Assembly: GCA_025352345.1 (NCBI GenBank)
Contig: JANXTP010000435.1
Span: 1 to 6,969, forward strand
Direction of reading: 5' to 3'
Source: Burkholderiales bacterium
GTDB taxonomy: Bacteria > Pseudomonadota > Gammaproteobacteria > Burkholderiales > Burkholderiaceae_C
Length of the DNA: 6,969 bases
Shown: positions 1 through 6,009 of the stretch, one piece after another
Position numbering within the stretch: the first letter of the stretch is position 1
Layout of the letters: each line of letters begins with the position of its first letter
Made by a program: the position numbers and the translations under genes
The notes under the pieces: model-generated
The model's input: only the letters and a program-made list of their open reading frames with translations
The model's database searches: none
Told to the model about the DNA's origin: nothing

Positions 1-357
1 GACCGAGCGCAGCACCATCTTCTTGGGCGCCATGTTGACGATCTCGTCCTTCAGTGACTTGCCCTCGGGGAATTCCACGACCAGCGTGCCGTCCCAGACG
101 TACCACTTCGAGCTGATGGCCGCAGACACCCGCGAGCAGGCGTTGTCCTCGAACTCGGTGTAGGTGTAAGTGCCGTCTGATTTGAAGACTTCCTTGCTGG
201 GAACGCCCTCGTAGTCGGCACTGTCCGGCGGGTTGACCCAGGTGCCGACGAGCATCGCCGACAGGGCGGCATCGTCTTTCTTCGCGGGCGCTGCTGCCTG
301 CGAAGGCTGCCCGCACAGGGCCCCGGCTGCTACGCATGCCATTGCCAGTTTTGTCAT
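1..357 (-). CDS. Exported protein of unknown function, lipocalin-like (C-terminus beyond left edge)
   Basis: The first 119 residues are present and the frame runs off the left edge without a stop. The start is ATG at 357, preceded by AAGGA with a 9-base spacer; a GTG lies directly before it and is an alternative. Residues 1-23 form a probable Sec signal peptide: Lys3, a short hydrophobic stretch, and an Ala-rich end (QAAA) suited to signal peptidase I. There is a Cys at 15, but the preceding residues (GAL) fit a lipobox poorly, so I do not call it a lipoprotein. The mature part has the pattern LVGTW (36-40), FKSDGTYTYTEFE (58-70), then SKWYVWDGTLVVEF (83-96). This alternation of short beta-strands with a GTW start resembles lipocalin-like or calycin folds that test a bound ligand or act as periplasmic housekeeping proteins. 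I do not recognise a specific family and claim no function. It lies 164 bases downstream of the glycosylase gene and probably has its own promoter. Confidence 0.75.
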   Translation of the reverse strand, partial: MTKLAMACVAAGALCGQPSQAAAPAKKDDAALSAMLVGTWVNPPDSADYEGVPSKEVFKSDGTYTYTEFEDNACSRVSAAISSKWYVWDGTLVVEFPEGKSLKDEIVNMAPKKMVLRSV

Positions 358-365
358 CACGGTGG

Positions 366-371
366 TTCCTT
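366..371 (-). promoter_or_regulatory. Shine-Dalgarno site of the exported-protein gene
   Basis: The minus strand reads AAGGAA at 371-366, and the core AAGGA ends 9 bases before the ATG at 357. It is the clearest ribosome binding site in the window and supports the choice of the ATG (or the adjacent GTG at 360) as start. Confidence 0.7.
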
Positions 372-494
372 ATGAAGTGGAATAGGGCCTAGCAGTCGAG
401 CTTTCAGTGTGCCCAGAGGGCCCGTCGGAAGAAGAGAGTCGCTTTGATCCGAAAGACATTACAGAATTTCGACCTAGATAGTACGCAGAACAAA

Positions 495-507
495 GCATCC
501 TGGATGC
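495..507 (-). terminator. Possible weak hairpin terminator after the glycosylase gene
   Basis: Read on the minus strand, GCATCC-A-GGATGC forms a perfect 6-base inverted repeat (5 pairs with a CAG-type 3-base loop is sterically realistic). It begins about 14 bases past the TGA of the glycosylase gene and is followed by TTTGTT. The stem is short and the T-tract interrupted, so it would be weak. Its position at the end of the lolC-lolD-tatD-glycosylase unit is the main argument for it. Confidence 0.3.
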
Positions 508-521
508 AGCAGAGGCATTGA

Positions 522-1061
522 TCAGGCCAGCCCGTGGGCGGCGAACGCCTCCCGCCACGTGGCCAGCTTGCGTTCGAAACTCCAACTCGCGTGGGCCGGG
601 CTGCTCGACGGCAGCCGGATCACCGCCACGCCCAGCGCCCGGGTGTGACGCATCGCACGCGCCGACTCACCGCCGTTGTGCGCGATCGCCCGCAAGCCGG
701 GTGCCTGCCGCCGGAGGCTCGCCAGGTCATTGAAGACGGCGTCACGGATCGCGCTGTCGAGGCTGCCGACGCGGCGGCAGCTCGCATAGACATCCCACAG
801 CCCCAGGCCACGGGCGCTGGCTTCGGCCACGCGCCGTTCATATGGCAAGCCGACCAGATCGATGCCCCACAGCGCCGACAGCAAGGGCCAGAACTGGTTG
901 CGCGGATGCGCGTAGTACTGCTGTGCGCGCAGCGATGCCACGCCCGGAAAGCTGCCCAGCACTACCAGCCGGGTGCCGGGCTTCAGCACCGGCGGCAGAC
1001 TGTCGAGCAGCGGGGGCAGCTCGGGCGGCAGCGCCGGGTCACCGGCCGCACGCGCCGTCAT
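522..1061 (-). CDS. DNA-deoxyinosine glycosylase (uracil-DNA glycosylase superfamily, family 6/HDG-like)
   Basis: The 179-residue protein belongs to the uracil-DNA glycosylase fold. Its motifs resemble the hypoxanthine-DNA glycosylase branch: GSFPG (36-40) followed by SL and QYYAHPRNQFW (48-58), LGLWDVYASCRRVGSLDSAI (86-105), AHNG (127-130) and RLPSSSPAHA (149-158). Members of this branch cut the N-glycosidic bond of deaminated bases, mainly deoxyinosine and in some cases uracil, starting base-excision repair in the cytoplasm. Asn55 in the HPRN motif is the residue I expect to be the family's key Asn, from memory of the family. The frame is open upstream to 1262, but the ATG at 1061 is chosen because the protein then begins just before the conserved fold and the ATG overlaps the upstream stop as ATGA, which implies translational coupling. 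It is last in the lolC-lolD-tatD cluster. Whether inosine or uracil is the main substrate cannot be read from the sequence. Confidence 0.88.
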   Translation of the reverse strand: MTARAAGDPALPPELPPLLDSLPPVLKPGTRLVVLGSFPGVASLRAQQYYAHPRNQFWPLLSALWGIDLVGLPYERRVAEASARGLGLWDVYASCRRVGSLDSAIRDAVFNDLASLRRQAPGLRAIAHNGGESARAMRHTRALGVAVIRLPSSSPAHASWSFERKLATWREAFAAHGLA

Positions 1062-1897
1062 GGCGTGCCGACGGCTGGATGCAGCGCCGCCAGTTTCGGC
1101 AACGCGGCGCTGGCATTGGCCCATGTCGCCTCGGCAATCTCGGCCAGGCTGATGCCGCGCAATGCGGCCAGCGTCTGGGCGATGCGCGGCAGCTGGGCCG
1201 GCTCGTTGGGCACGGCAGCGCCGGGTTCGGGTCGGCGTTCGTCTGCGGTGCGGTAGAGCCACTGCGGCGGGATGTCGGGCGCATCGGTTTCCAGCACGAT
1301 CGCATCCATCGGCAGGGTCTGCGCCAGCCGCCGCAGCTGCAGCGCACGCTCGAAGGTCATCGCGCCGCCGAAACCCAGCTTGAAGCCCAGCGCCACAAAA
1401 GCCAGCGCCTGCTGGTCGCTGCCGTTGAACGCATGGGCGATACCGCCGCGCACCGGTGTGCGGCGCAGATGCTTCAACAGGGCATCGGCCGAGCGACGCA
1501 CATGCAGGATCACCGGCAGATCGAGGGCACGGGCGAGGCGCAGCTGCGCAGCGTAGAAGCGTTCCTGGCGCACGCGATCGGTGTCGGGCACGAAGTGGTC
1601 GAGACCGATTTCGCCGACCGCCACCAGCCGTGGATCACCTCGGTGCGCTTGAAGCTCCTCGGCCAGACGATCGAGATCAGCATCTTCGGCCCGGTCGACG
1701 TACAGCGGATGAATGCCCAGCGCATAGGCCAGTTCGTGCGTATGGGCCAGTCCACGCACAAGGTCGAAATTCGCCCGTTCGACCGCCGGCACCACGATCT
1801 GCACCACGCCCGCCGCCCGGGCCCGCCCGATCACAGCCGCCACGTCGCCGCCGAACTCCGGCGCATCGAGGTGGCAATGGGTGTCGATCCAGCGCAT
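1058..1897 (-). CDS. TatD-family metal-dependent hydrolase/DNase, YjjV-like
   Basis: The 279-residue protein is a full-length TatD-type TIM-barrel hydrolase of the amidohydrolase superfamily, cytoplasmic, with no signal peptide. All expected metal ligands are visible: His7 and His9 in DTHCHLD, Glu96 in VGEIGLD, His132 in VILHVRRS, His155 in AHAFNGS and Asp205 in ETDAPDIP. The wording (VPAVERANF, ALGIHP, LPVILHVRR) is closest to what I recall of Escherichia coli YjjV rather than TatD itself. TatD relatives have 3'-5' exonuclease or endonuclease activity on DNA; YjjV's physiological role is not settled. The start ATG at 1897 lies 10 bases after the lolD stop and has no clear Shine-Dalgarno, so re-initiation after lolD is likely. 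The stop TGA overlaps the ATG of the glycosylase gene. The neighbourhood places it in a unit with lipoprotein export upstream and base-excision repair downstream. Confidence 0.93.
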   Translation of the reverse strand: MRWIDTHCHLDAPEFGGDVAAVIGRARAAGVVQIVVPAVERANFDLVRGLAHTHELAYALGIHPLYVDRAEDADLDRLAEELQAHRGDPRLVAVGEIGLDHFVPDTDRVRQERFYAAQLRLARALDLPVILHVRRSADALLKHLRRTPVRGGIAHAFNGSDQQALAFVALGFKLGFGGAMTFERALQLRRLAQTLPMDAIVLETDAPDIPPQWLYRTADERRPEPGAAVPNEPAQLPRIAQTLAALRGISLAEIAEATWANASAALPKLAALHPAVGTP

Positions 1898-1907
1898 GCG
1901 CCGATGA

Positions 1908-2603
1908 CTAGGGCACGAGCCGACCCAGCTTCAGGCGCAGCACCCGGTCGCAACGCGCCGCCAGCGCCTCGTCGTGGGTGACCAGCACGAACGCCATCTG
2001 GCGGCTGCGCGCCAGCGACAGCATCAGATCGAACACGCCATCGGCGGTTTCGCGGTCGAGGTTGCCGGTGGGCTCGTCGGCGAGCACGCAGGCGGGCCGC
2101 CCGGCCAGCGAGCGCGCGATGGCAACGCGCTGGCGTTCACCGCCCGACAGCTGCGCCGGCCGGTGCCCGATGCGCTGGCCGAGCCCGACCTGCTGAAGCA
2201 CTGCCTCGGCCGCGGCACGCGCCTCGGGCGGCGCCACCCGCCGGATGCGCAAGGGCATCGCGACGTTGTCGAGCGCGGTGAATTCAGGCAGCAGGTGGTG
2301 GAACTGATAGACGAAGCCGAGGTGCCGGTTGCGCCAGACGCCCCGCTCCTGCGCGTTCATCTTCTGCAGGTCGCGGCCCATCAGCGCGACCTCGCCCTGC
2401 GTGGGCGCGTCGAGCCCGCCCATCAGGTGCAGCAGCGTGCTCTTGCCCGAGCCTGAGGCGCCGACGATCGCCACCGTTTCGCCGGCCGCGATGTCGAGAT
2501 CGATGCCCTGCAGCACATGCACGTCGAGCGCGCCTTCGTGGAAGCGCTTGTGCAGCGCCACAGCGCGGATCACCGTGCTGGTGTGCGGCACAGACTCACT
2601 CAT
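1908..2603 (-). CDS. lolD: LolD, ATPase of the lipoprotein-releasing ABC transporter
   Basis: The 231-residue ABC ATPase powers extraction of outer-membrane lipoproteins from the inner membrane and their transfer to LolA. From the chosen start, Walker A is GASGSGKS (48-55), the Q-loop is YQFHHLLPEF (99-108, Gln100), the ABC signature LSGGERQR (152-159), Walker B VLADEP (173-178, Glu177 as catalytic base), the D-loop NLD (181-183) and the switch His210 in VTHD. The FHHLLPEF stretch after the Q-loop is characteristic of LolD among related MacB/FtsE-type ATPases. The frame opens at 2630, but ATG 2603 is preferred. It gives the usual family length and overlaps the lolC stop by 8 bases (ATGAGTGA), while the longer form would add nine residues and a 35-base overlap. 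The transmembrane partner is encoded directly upstream. Confidence 0.96.
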   Translation of the reverse strand: MSESVPHTSTVIRAVALHKRFHEGALDVHVLQGIDLDIAAGETVAIVGASGSGKSTLLHLMGGLDAPTQGEVALMGRDLQKMNAQERGVWRNRHLGFVYQFHHLLPEFTALDNVAMPLRIRRVAPPEARAAAEAVLQQVGLGQRIGHRPAQLSGGERQRVAIARSLAGRPACVLADEPTGNLDRETADGVFDLMLSLARSRQMAFVLVTHDEALAARCDRVLRLKLGRLVP

Positions 2604-3852
2604 AGCGCAGCGCCTCGGCCGGCTGCACACGGCTGGCGCGCCAGCTCGGGTAGATCGTGGCCACGAAGGCCAGCACCAGCGAGATCAGCACGATGGGCAC
2701 GATGTCGCCGCTTTGCGGATCACTCGGCATGCGGCTGATCAGGTAAATGCTGCTGGGCAGGAAGCTGGTGTGCAGCGCGCGCTCGATCGCCGGCACGATG
2801 GCATCGATGTTCAACGCCACGCCCAGACCCAGCGCCATGCCAGCCAGCGTGCCCATCACGCCCGAGGCCGCGCCCTGCACCATGAAGATGCCCATGATCG
2901 AGCGCGGGCTCGCGCCCAGCGTGCGCAGGATCGCGATGTCGGCCTGCTTGTCGGTGACCGTCATCACCAGAGTGCTGACGAGGTTGAAGGCCGCCACCGC
3001 GACGATCAGCGTCAGGATGATGAACATCAGCCGCTTCTCGATCTGCACCGCCTCGAACCAGTTGCGGTTGGTGCGAGTCCAGTCGTTGATGCGCACCGCG
3101 GGCCCCAGGCGCACCTGCAATTCATCGCCCACTTCGCGCGCTTGCTGCGCATCTTTCAGCCGCAGTTGCACGCCGGTCGGGCCTGCCACGCGAAAGAGGC
3201 GCGCGGCGTCGTCCACATGGATCAGCGCCAGGCCGTTGTCGTACTCATAGTGGCCGGCATGGAAGGTGCCGACCAGCGTCAACTGCTTCAGCCGCGGCAC
3301 CACACCCGCCGGCGTGACCTGCCCGCCGGGCGCGACGATGGTCACCTTGTCGCCCACCACCACGCCGAGCCCGCGGGCCAGTTCGCCACCCAGCACGATG
3401 CACCAGCAACCGGGCACCAATTGAGCCAGCGTGGTGTCGCGCAGCTGCGCCGCGAGATCGGTGACGGTGGCCTCCTCGGCCGGCGAGATGCCCCGCACGA
3501 TGGCGCCGCGCATGTCGTCACCGCGCGCGATCAGCGCCTGCGCGGCGATGAACGGCGACGCGCCGATGACCTCGGGGTTCAAGCGCGCCTGCGCGGCGGT
3601 GGCCTGCCAATCCGGCAAGGCCTCGCCCTTTGATTGATAGACCTCGACATGCGACACCACCGACAGCATCCGGTCGCGCACCTCCTTCTGGAAGCCGTTC
3701 ATCACCGACAGCACGATGATCAGCGCCGCCACGCCCAGCGCGATGCCCAACATCGACACGCCCGAGATGAACGAGATGAACCCGTTGCGCCGACCGCTGC
3801 GACCCGCGCGGGTGTAGCGCCAGCCGATCTGGAGTTCATAGGGGAGTTGCAT
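2596..3852 (-). CDS. lolC: Lipoprotein-releasing ABC transporter permease, LolC/LolE family
   Basis: The 418-residue inner-membrane permease partners LolD. Four membrane segments are visible at about 26-50, 274-298, 319-345 and 384-402, with a large periplasmic domain (51-273) between the first two, the MacB-type layout. The N-terminus (YELQIGWRYTR) and the C-terminus (YPSWRASRVQPAEALRYE) are typical of LolC/LolE. The cytoplasmic stretch QADIAILRTLGASPRSIM (303-320) is the coupling region. Residues 175-190, with QVTPAGVVPR, align by eye with the LolA-binding Hook that I recall in LolC. Only one permease gene is present, so this may be the single LolF-type permease working as a homodimer. The start is ATG 3852: an in-frame TAG lies 12 bases upstream, and there is no good Shine-Dalgarno. 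Cys149 and Cys151 form an unusual CWC in the periplasmic part. It is the first gene of the lolC-lolD-tatD-glycosylase unit. Confidence 0.95.
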   Translation of the reverse strand: MQLPYELQIGWRYTRAGRSGRRNGFISFISGVSMLGIALGVAALIIVLSVMNGFQKEVRDRMLSVVSHVEVYQSKGEALPDWQATAAQARLNPEVIGASPFIAAQALIARGDDMRGAIVRGISPAEEATVTDLAAQLRDTTLAQLVPGCWCIVLGGELARGLGVVVGDKVTIVAPGGQVTPAGVVPRLKQLTLVGTFHAGHYEYDNGLALIHVDDAARLFRVAGPTGVQLRLKDAQQAREVGDELQVRLGPAVRINDWTRTNRNWFEAVQIEKRLMFIILTLIVAVAAFNLVSTLVMTVTDKQADIAILRTLGASPRSIMGIFMVQGAASGVMGTLAGMALGLGVALNIDAIVPAIERALHTSFLPSSIYLISRMPSDPQSGDIVPIVLISLVLAFVATIYPSWRASRVQPAEALRYE

Positions 3853-3956
3853 AGCGAGCGCATGCTACACGGCGTGGTTGCTTGCATTGGCATGCGCCGC
3901 GCCGGGTTTGCTTCTGCGAAGGGCTTGAGCCCTGCGGGGACCGCAAGCGTACGGTC
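3853..3956 (-). other. Spacer between puuE and lolC
   Basis: This 104-base stretch carries no gene. Its puuE-proximal half has overlapping short hairpins (see the terminator entry). Its lolC-proximal half has an exact 8-base inverted repeat, GCGCATGC at 3858-3865 and GCATGCGC at 3890-3897. A promoter for the lol unit should lie here or within puuE, but I see no convincing -10/-35 pair. Confidence 0.4.
3920..3945 (-). terminator. Possible attenuator/terminator hairpins after puuE
   Basis: On the minus strand two stems follow each other 11 bases after the puuE stop: TGCGG-TCC-CCGCA (3945-3933) and AGGGC-TCAA-GCCCT (3933-3920). A third stem, GACCG with CGGTC (3956-3939), would compete with the first. 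No T-tract follows, so an intrinsic terminator is doubtful. Weak attenuation or Rho-assisted ending before the lol unit is possible. Confidence 0.3.
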
Positions 3957-4910
3957 TCACCCCGAGACAAACGGGTGCACCTGCCCCCAGTGCCTAGCAA
4001 TATCAATCCGCCGACAAACCCACACGTCGGCATGCGCAGCCACATGATCCAGAAACCGCTGCAAGGCACCGATGCGCCCGGGCTTGCCGAGCAGCCGGCA
4101 ATGCATGCCGACACTCATCATCTTCGGGCGGTCGAGCCCGGCCGGATCGCCCTCGGCGTACAGCGCATCGAACGCATCGCGCAGGTAGGCGAAGAAGTGC
4201 TCGCCGGTGTTGAAGCCCTGCGTCTGCGCGAAGCGCATGTCGTTGGTGTCCAGCGAATAGGGCACCACCAGCCGCGGCACGGTGCGGCCGTCGGCGCAGG
4301 TCACCGACATCCAGAACGGCAGGTCGTCGCCGTAGTGGTCGCTGTCGTATTCGTAGCCGCCATGCTCGACGACCAGGCGGCGCGTTTGCGGGCTGTCGCG
4401 GCCGGTGTACCAGCCTTGCGGCCACGCCCCGCCAGTCAACGTCTGGATCACCTGCGTGGCCCGCTCAATGTGTTCACGCTCCATCGCCTCCGGCATGTGC
4501 TGGTGAGCGATCCAGCGCCAGCCGTGGCTGGCGATTTCGTGGCCGCGCGACATGAAGACCTCGACCAGCTCGGGGTAGCGCTGCAGCGCCATGCCGACGC
4601 CGAACACGGTCAGCGGCAGGCCCCGCGCATCGAACTCGCGCAGGATGCGCCACACACCGGCGCGCGAGCCATATTCGTACATCGACTCCATGCTCATGTG
4701 CCGGTTCTCGAAGGGCTGCGCGCTGATGATTTCCGACAGGAATACCTCCGAGGTGGCGTCGCCATGCAAGGGGCTGTTCTCACCGCCTTCCTCATAGTTC
4801 AGCACGAATTGCAACGCGATGCGCGCGCCGCCGGGCCACCGCGCATGCGGCACGTCGGGACCGTGGCCCTGCAGGTCGCGTGGGTAGGTGGAATCGGCAT
4901 CGATGTTCAT
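3957..4910 (-). CDS. puuE: Allantoinase PuuE (polysaccharide-deacetylase fold, metal-independent type)
   Basis: The 317-residue cytoplasmic protein opens the ring of allantoin to give allantoate. It has the full PuuE wording: YPRDLQGHG (9-17), RWPGGARIALQFVLNYEEGGEN (24-45, here abbreviated by its ends), the MESMYEYGSRAG block (74-85), EIASHG (125-130), GWYTGRDS (166-173), PYSLDTNDMRF (217-227), GFNTGEHFFAYL (232-243), SVGMHCRLLGKPGR (266-279) and RRIDIARHW (300-308). The NodB-type metal motif is degenerate: NYEEGGE stands where deacetylases have TFDDG, and SHGWRW lacks the second His, as known for cofactor-independent PuuE allantoinases. The frame is open to 5018, but ATG 4910 gives the normal N-terminus; no clear Shine-Dalgarno precedes it. 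It is divergent from alc and allA, which take allantoate on to glyoxylate. In some bacteria puuE is followed by uraD; here lolC follows instead. Confidence 0.93.
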   Translation of the reverse strand: MNIDADSTYPRDLQGHGPDVPHARWPGGARIALQFVLNYEEGGENSPLHGDATSEVFLSEIISAQPFENRHMSMESMYEYGSRAGVWRILREFDARGLPLTVFGVGMALQRYPELVEVFMSRGHEIASHGWRWIAHQHMPEAMEREHIERATQVIQTLTGGAWPQGWYTGRDSPQTRRLVVEHGGYEYDSDHYGDDLPFWMSVTCADGRTVPRLVVPYSLDTNDMRFAQTQGFNTGEHFFAYLRDAFDALYAEGDPAGLDRPKMMSVGMHCRLLGKPGRIGALQRFLDHVAAHADVWVCRRIDIARHWGQVHPFVSG

Positions 4911-5004
4911 GGCGTGGTCGGGGCCGGATGGCCGGTGACTGGCAACGATGGGATCATCTCGCGATATCGGCCGCAGAATGGCTGTTTTGTGTTGCGACCC
5001 GACC
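4911..5004. promoter_or_regulatory. Divergent control region between puuE and alc
   Basis: These 94 bases must hold the start signals of puuE (leftward) and of alc-allA (rightward), so a shared regulator is likely. Visible elements are a tandem GGCCGG at 4922-4927 and 4930-4935, a palindrome CGATATCG at 4962-4969, and GAT-N11-ATC (4952-4968), which fits the loose T-N11-A pattern of LysR-type regulators. I see no strong sigma-70 hexamers on either strand and no Shine-Dalgarno for either gene. The regulatory function is inferred from gene layout; the individual boxes are weak. Confidence 0.5.
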
Positions 5005-6009
5005 ATGGCCACACCCACGCTGGACCCGAACGCACCCGACTACACACGCCGCCACACCAACCTGGCCGACCCGCGGCTGGGGGCCTGTGTGGTGTCGTGC
5101 AGCGACGAATTCTTCGCACCACGTGAGCGGCTGCTGTCGCCGGAGGAACCGGTCTTCATCTCCGGAAAATACGATGACCACGGCAAATGGATGGACGGCT
5201 GGGAAACGCGCCGCAAGCGCGGGCCAGGCCACGACTGGTGCGTGATCCGGCTGGCGCGGTCGGGGCAGATCGCAGGTGTCGACATCGACACCCGGCACTT
5301 CACCGGCAACTACCCGCCCGCCGCGTCGATCGAGGCCTGCCGCAGCGCGGACGACATCCCCGCCAATGACGTTACCTGGATACCGCTGCTGCCCACCGTG
5401 GCGCTGCAAGGCAATGCACATCATTTCCACGCGATTGACAGCGATGCGGCGTGGACGCACCTGCGGCTGTCGATCTGTCCCGACGGCGGCGTGGCACGGC
5501 TGCGGGTGTATGGCCGGCCGCAACTCGATGCCGCCGTCGGCAGCACGCTCGACCTGGCGGCGGCACTGCACGGCGCGACCGTGATCGCCGCCAACAACGA
5601 GCACTTCGGCGCCGCATCGAACCTGCTGCTGCCGGGGCGCGGCGTGAACATGGGTGACGGCTGGGAAACCCGGCGGCGCCGCGAGCCAGGCAACGACTGG
5701 TGCTTGATCGCGCTGGCCACGCCGGGCGTGATCCACAGCGTCGAGGTCGACACCGCGCACTTCAAGGGCAACTACCCCGATGCCTGCTCGCTGCAGGCGG
5801 CACGGGTCGCAGGCGGCACCGACGCCTCGCTGGTCACGCAGAGCATGTTCTGGCCCGAGCTGCTGGCGCCTCAGAAGCTGGGCATGGATGCCGAACACCG
5901 CTTCGACACCATGGCCGCGCTGGGCCCGGTGACGCATGTGCGCTTCAACATCTTTCCCGATGGCGGCGTGAGCCGCTTGCGCCTGCACGGCACGGTCGTG
6001 GAGCCATGA
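5005..6009 (+). CDS. alc: Allantoicase
   Basis: The 334-residue enzyme hydrolyses allantoate to ureidoglycolate and urea in the cytoplasm. It consists of two homologous allantoicase domains offset by about 154 residues. GWETRRKRGPGHDW (65-78) matches GWETRRRREPGNDW (219-232) in 11 of 14 positions. DIDTRHFTGNYP (93-104) matches EVDTAHFKGNYP (247-258), and CPDGGVARLRVYG (158-170) matches FPDGGVSRLRLHG (317-329). The N-terminus (PTLDPNAPDYTRRHTNLADPRLGA, residues 4-27) is the usual bacterial one, which sets the start at ATG 5005 although the frame is open from 4948. No clear Shine-Dalgarno is seen. The stop TGA overlaps the ATG of allA, so the two are translationally coupled. The length is normal for the family and nothing suggests inactivation. 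Confidence 0.95.
   Translation: MATPTLDPNAPDYTRRHTNLADPRLGACVVSCSDEFFAPRERLLSPEEPVFISGKYDDHGKWMDGWETRRKRGPGHDWCVIRLARSGQIAGVDIDTRHFTGNYPPAASIEACRSADDIPANDVTWIPLLPTVALQGNAHHFHAIDSDAAWTHLRLSICPDGGVARLRVYGRPQLDAAVGSTLDLAAALHGATVIAANNEHFGAASNLLLPGRGVNMGDGWETRRRREPGNDWCLIALATPGVIHSVEVDTAHFKGNYPDACSLQAARVAGGTDASLVTQSMFWPELLAPQKLGMDAEHRFDTMAALGPVTHVRFNIFPDGGVSRLRLHGTVVEP

Larger units (their letters stand above)
358..521 (-). other. Intergenic gap, AT-richer, between the glycosylase and the exported-protein gene
   Basis: No credible gene lies here. Bases 431-500 contain 30 G/C of 70, far below the surrounding coding DNA, as expected of a promoter-bearing spacer. On the minus strand TGTAAT and TACTAT could serve as -10 hexamers, but neither has a good -35 partner at 16-18 bases, so I do not call a promoter. 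GCCC-AGA-GGGC (411-421) is a short inverted repeat of no clear role. Confidence 0.4.

Noticed and set aside
370..585. 71-residue open frame on the minus strand in the left spacer
   Set aside because: It overlaps the 3' end of the glycosylase gene in another frame, has no ribosome binding site or motif that I can see, and its composition is not protein-like.
1062..1262. 67-residue N-terminal extension of the glycosylase
   Set aside because: It overlaps the TatD-family gene out of frame and is Arg/Ala-rich; the ATGA-coupled start at 1061 fits the family.
842..1981. 379-residue open frame on the plus strand
   Set aside because: Antisense to the TatD-family gene and parts of its neighbours; Ala/Arg/Gln-rich composition and no motifs. 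The opposite strand has a complete metal site.
2329..3633. 434-residue open frame on the plus strand
   Set aside because: It lies antisense to lolC and lolD, is rich in His, Arg, Gln and Asp with no recognisable domain, and follows from the third-position G/C bias of the real genes.
4911..5018. 36-residue N-terminal extension of PuuE to an ATG at 5018
   Set aside because: It would cross the alc start on the opposite strand, and homologues as I recall them begin close to the YPRDL motif; ATG 4910 is preferred.
3882..5126. 414-residue open frame on the plus strand
   Set aside because: Antisense to puuE, whose protein is clearly conserved along its whole length; the frame also runs across the divergent spacer.
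5197..5991. Repeated DNA segment inside alc as a possible recent duplication
   Set aside because: The two halves match only at conserved protein motifs; this is the ancient two-domain structure of every allantoicase.
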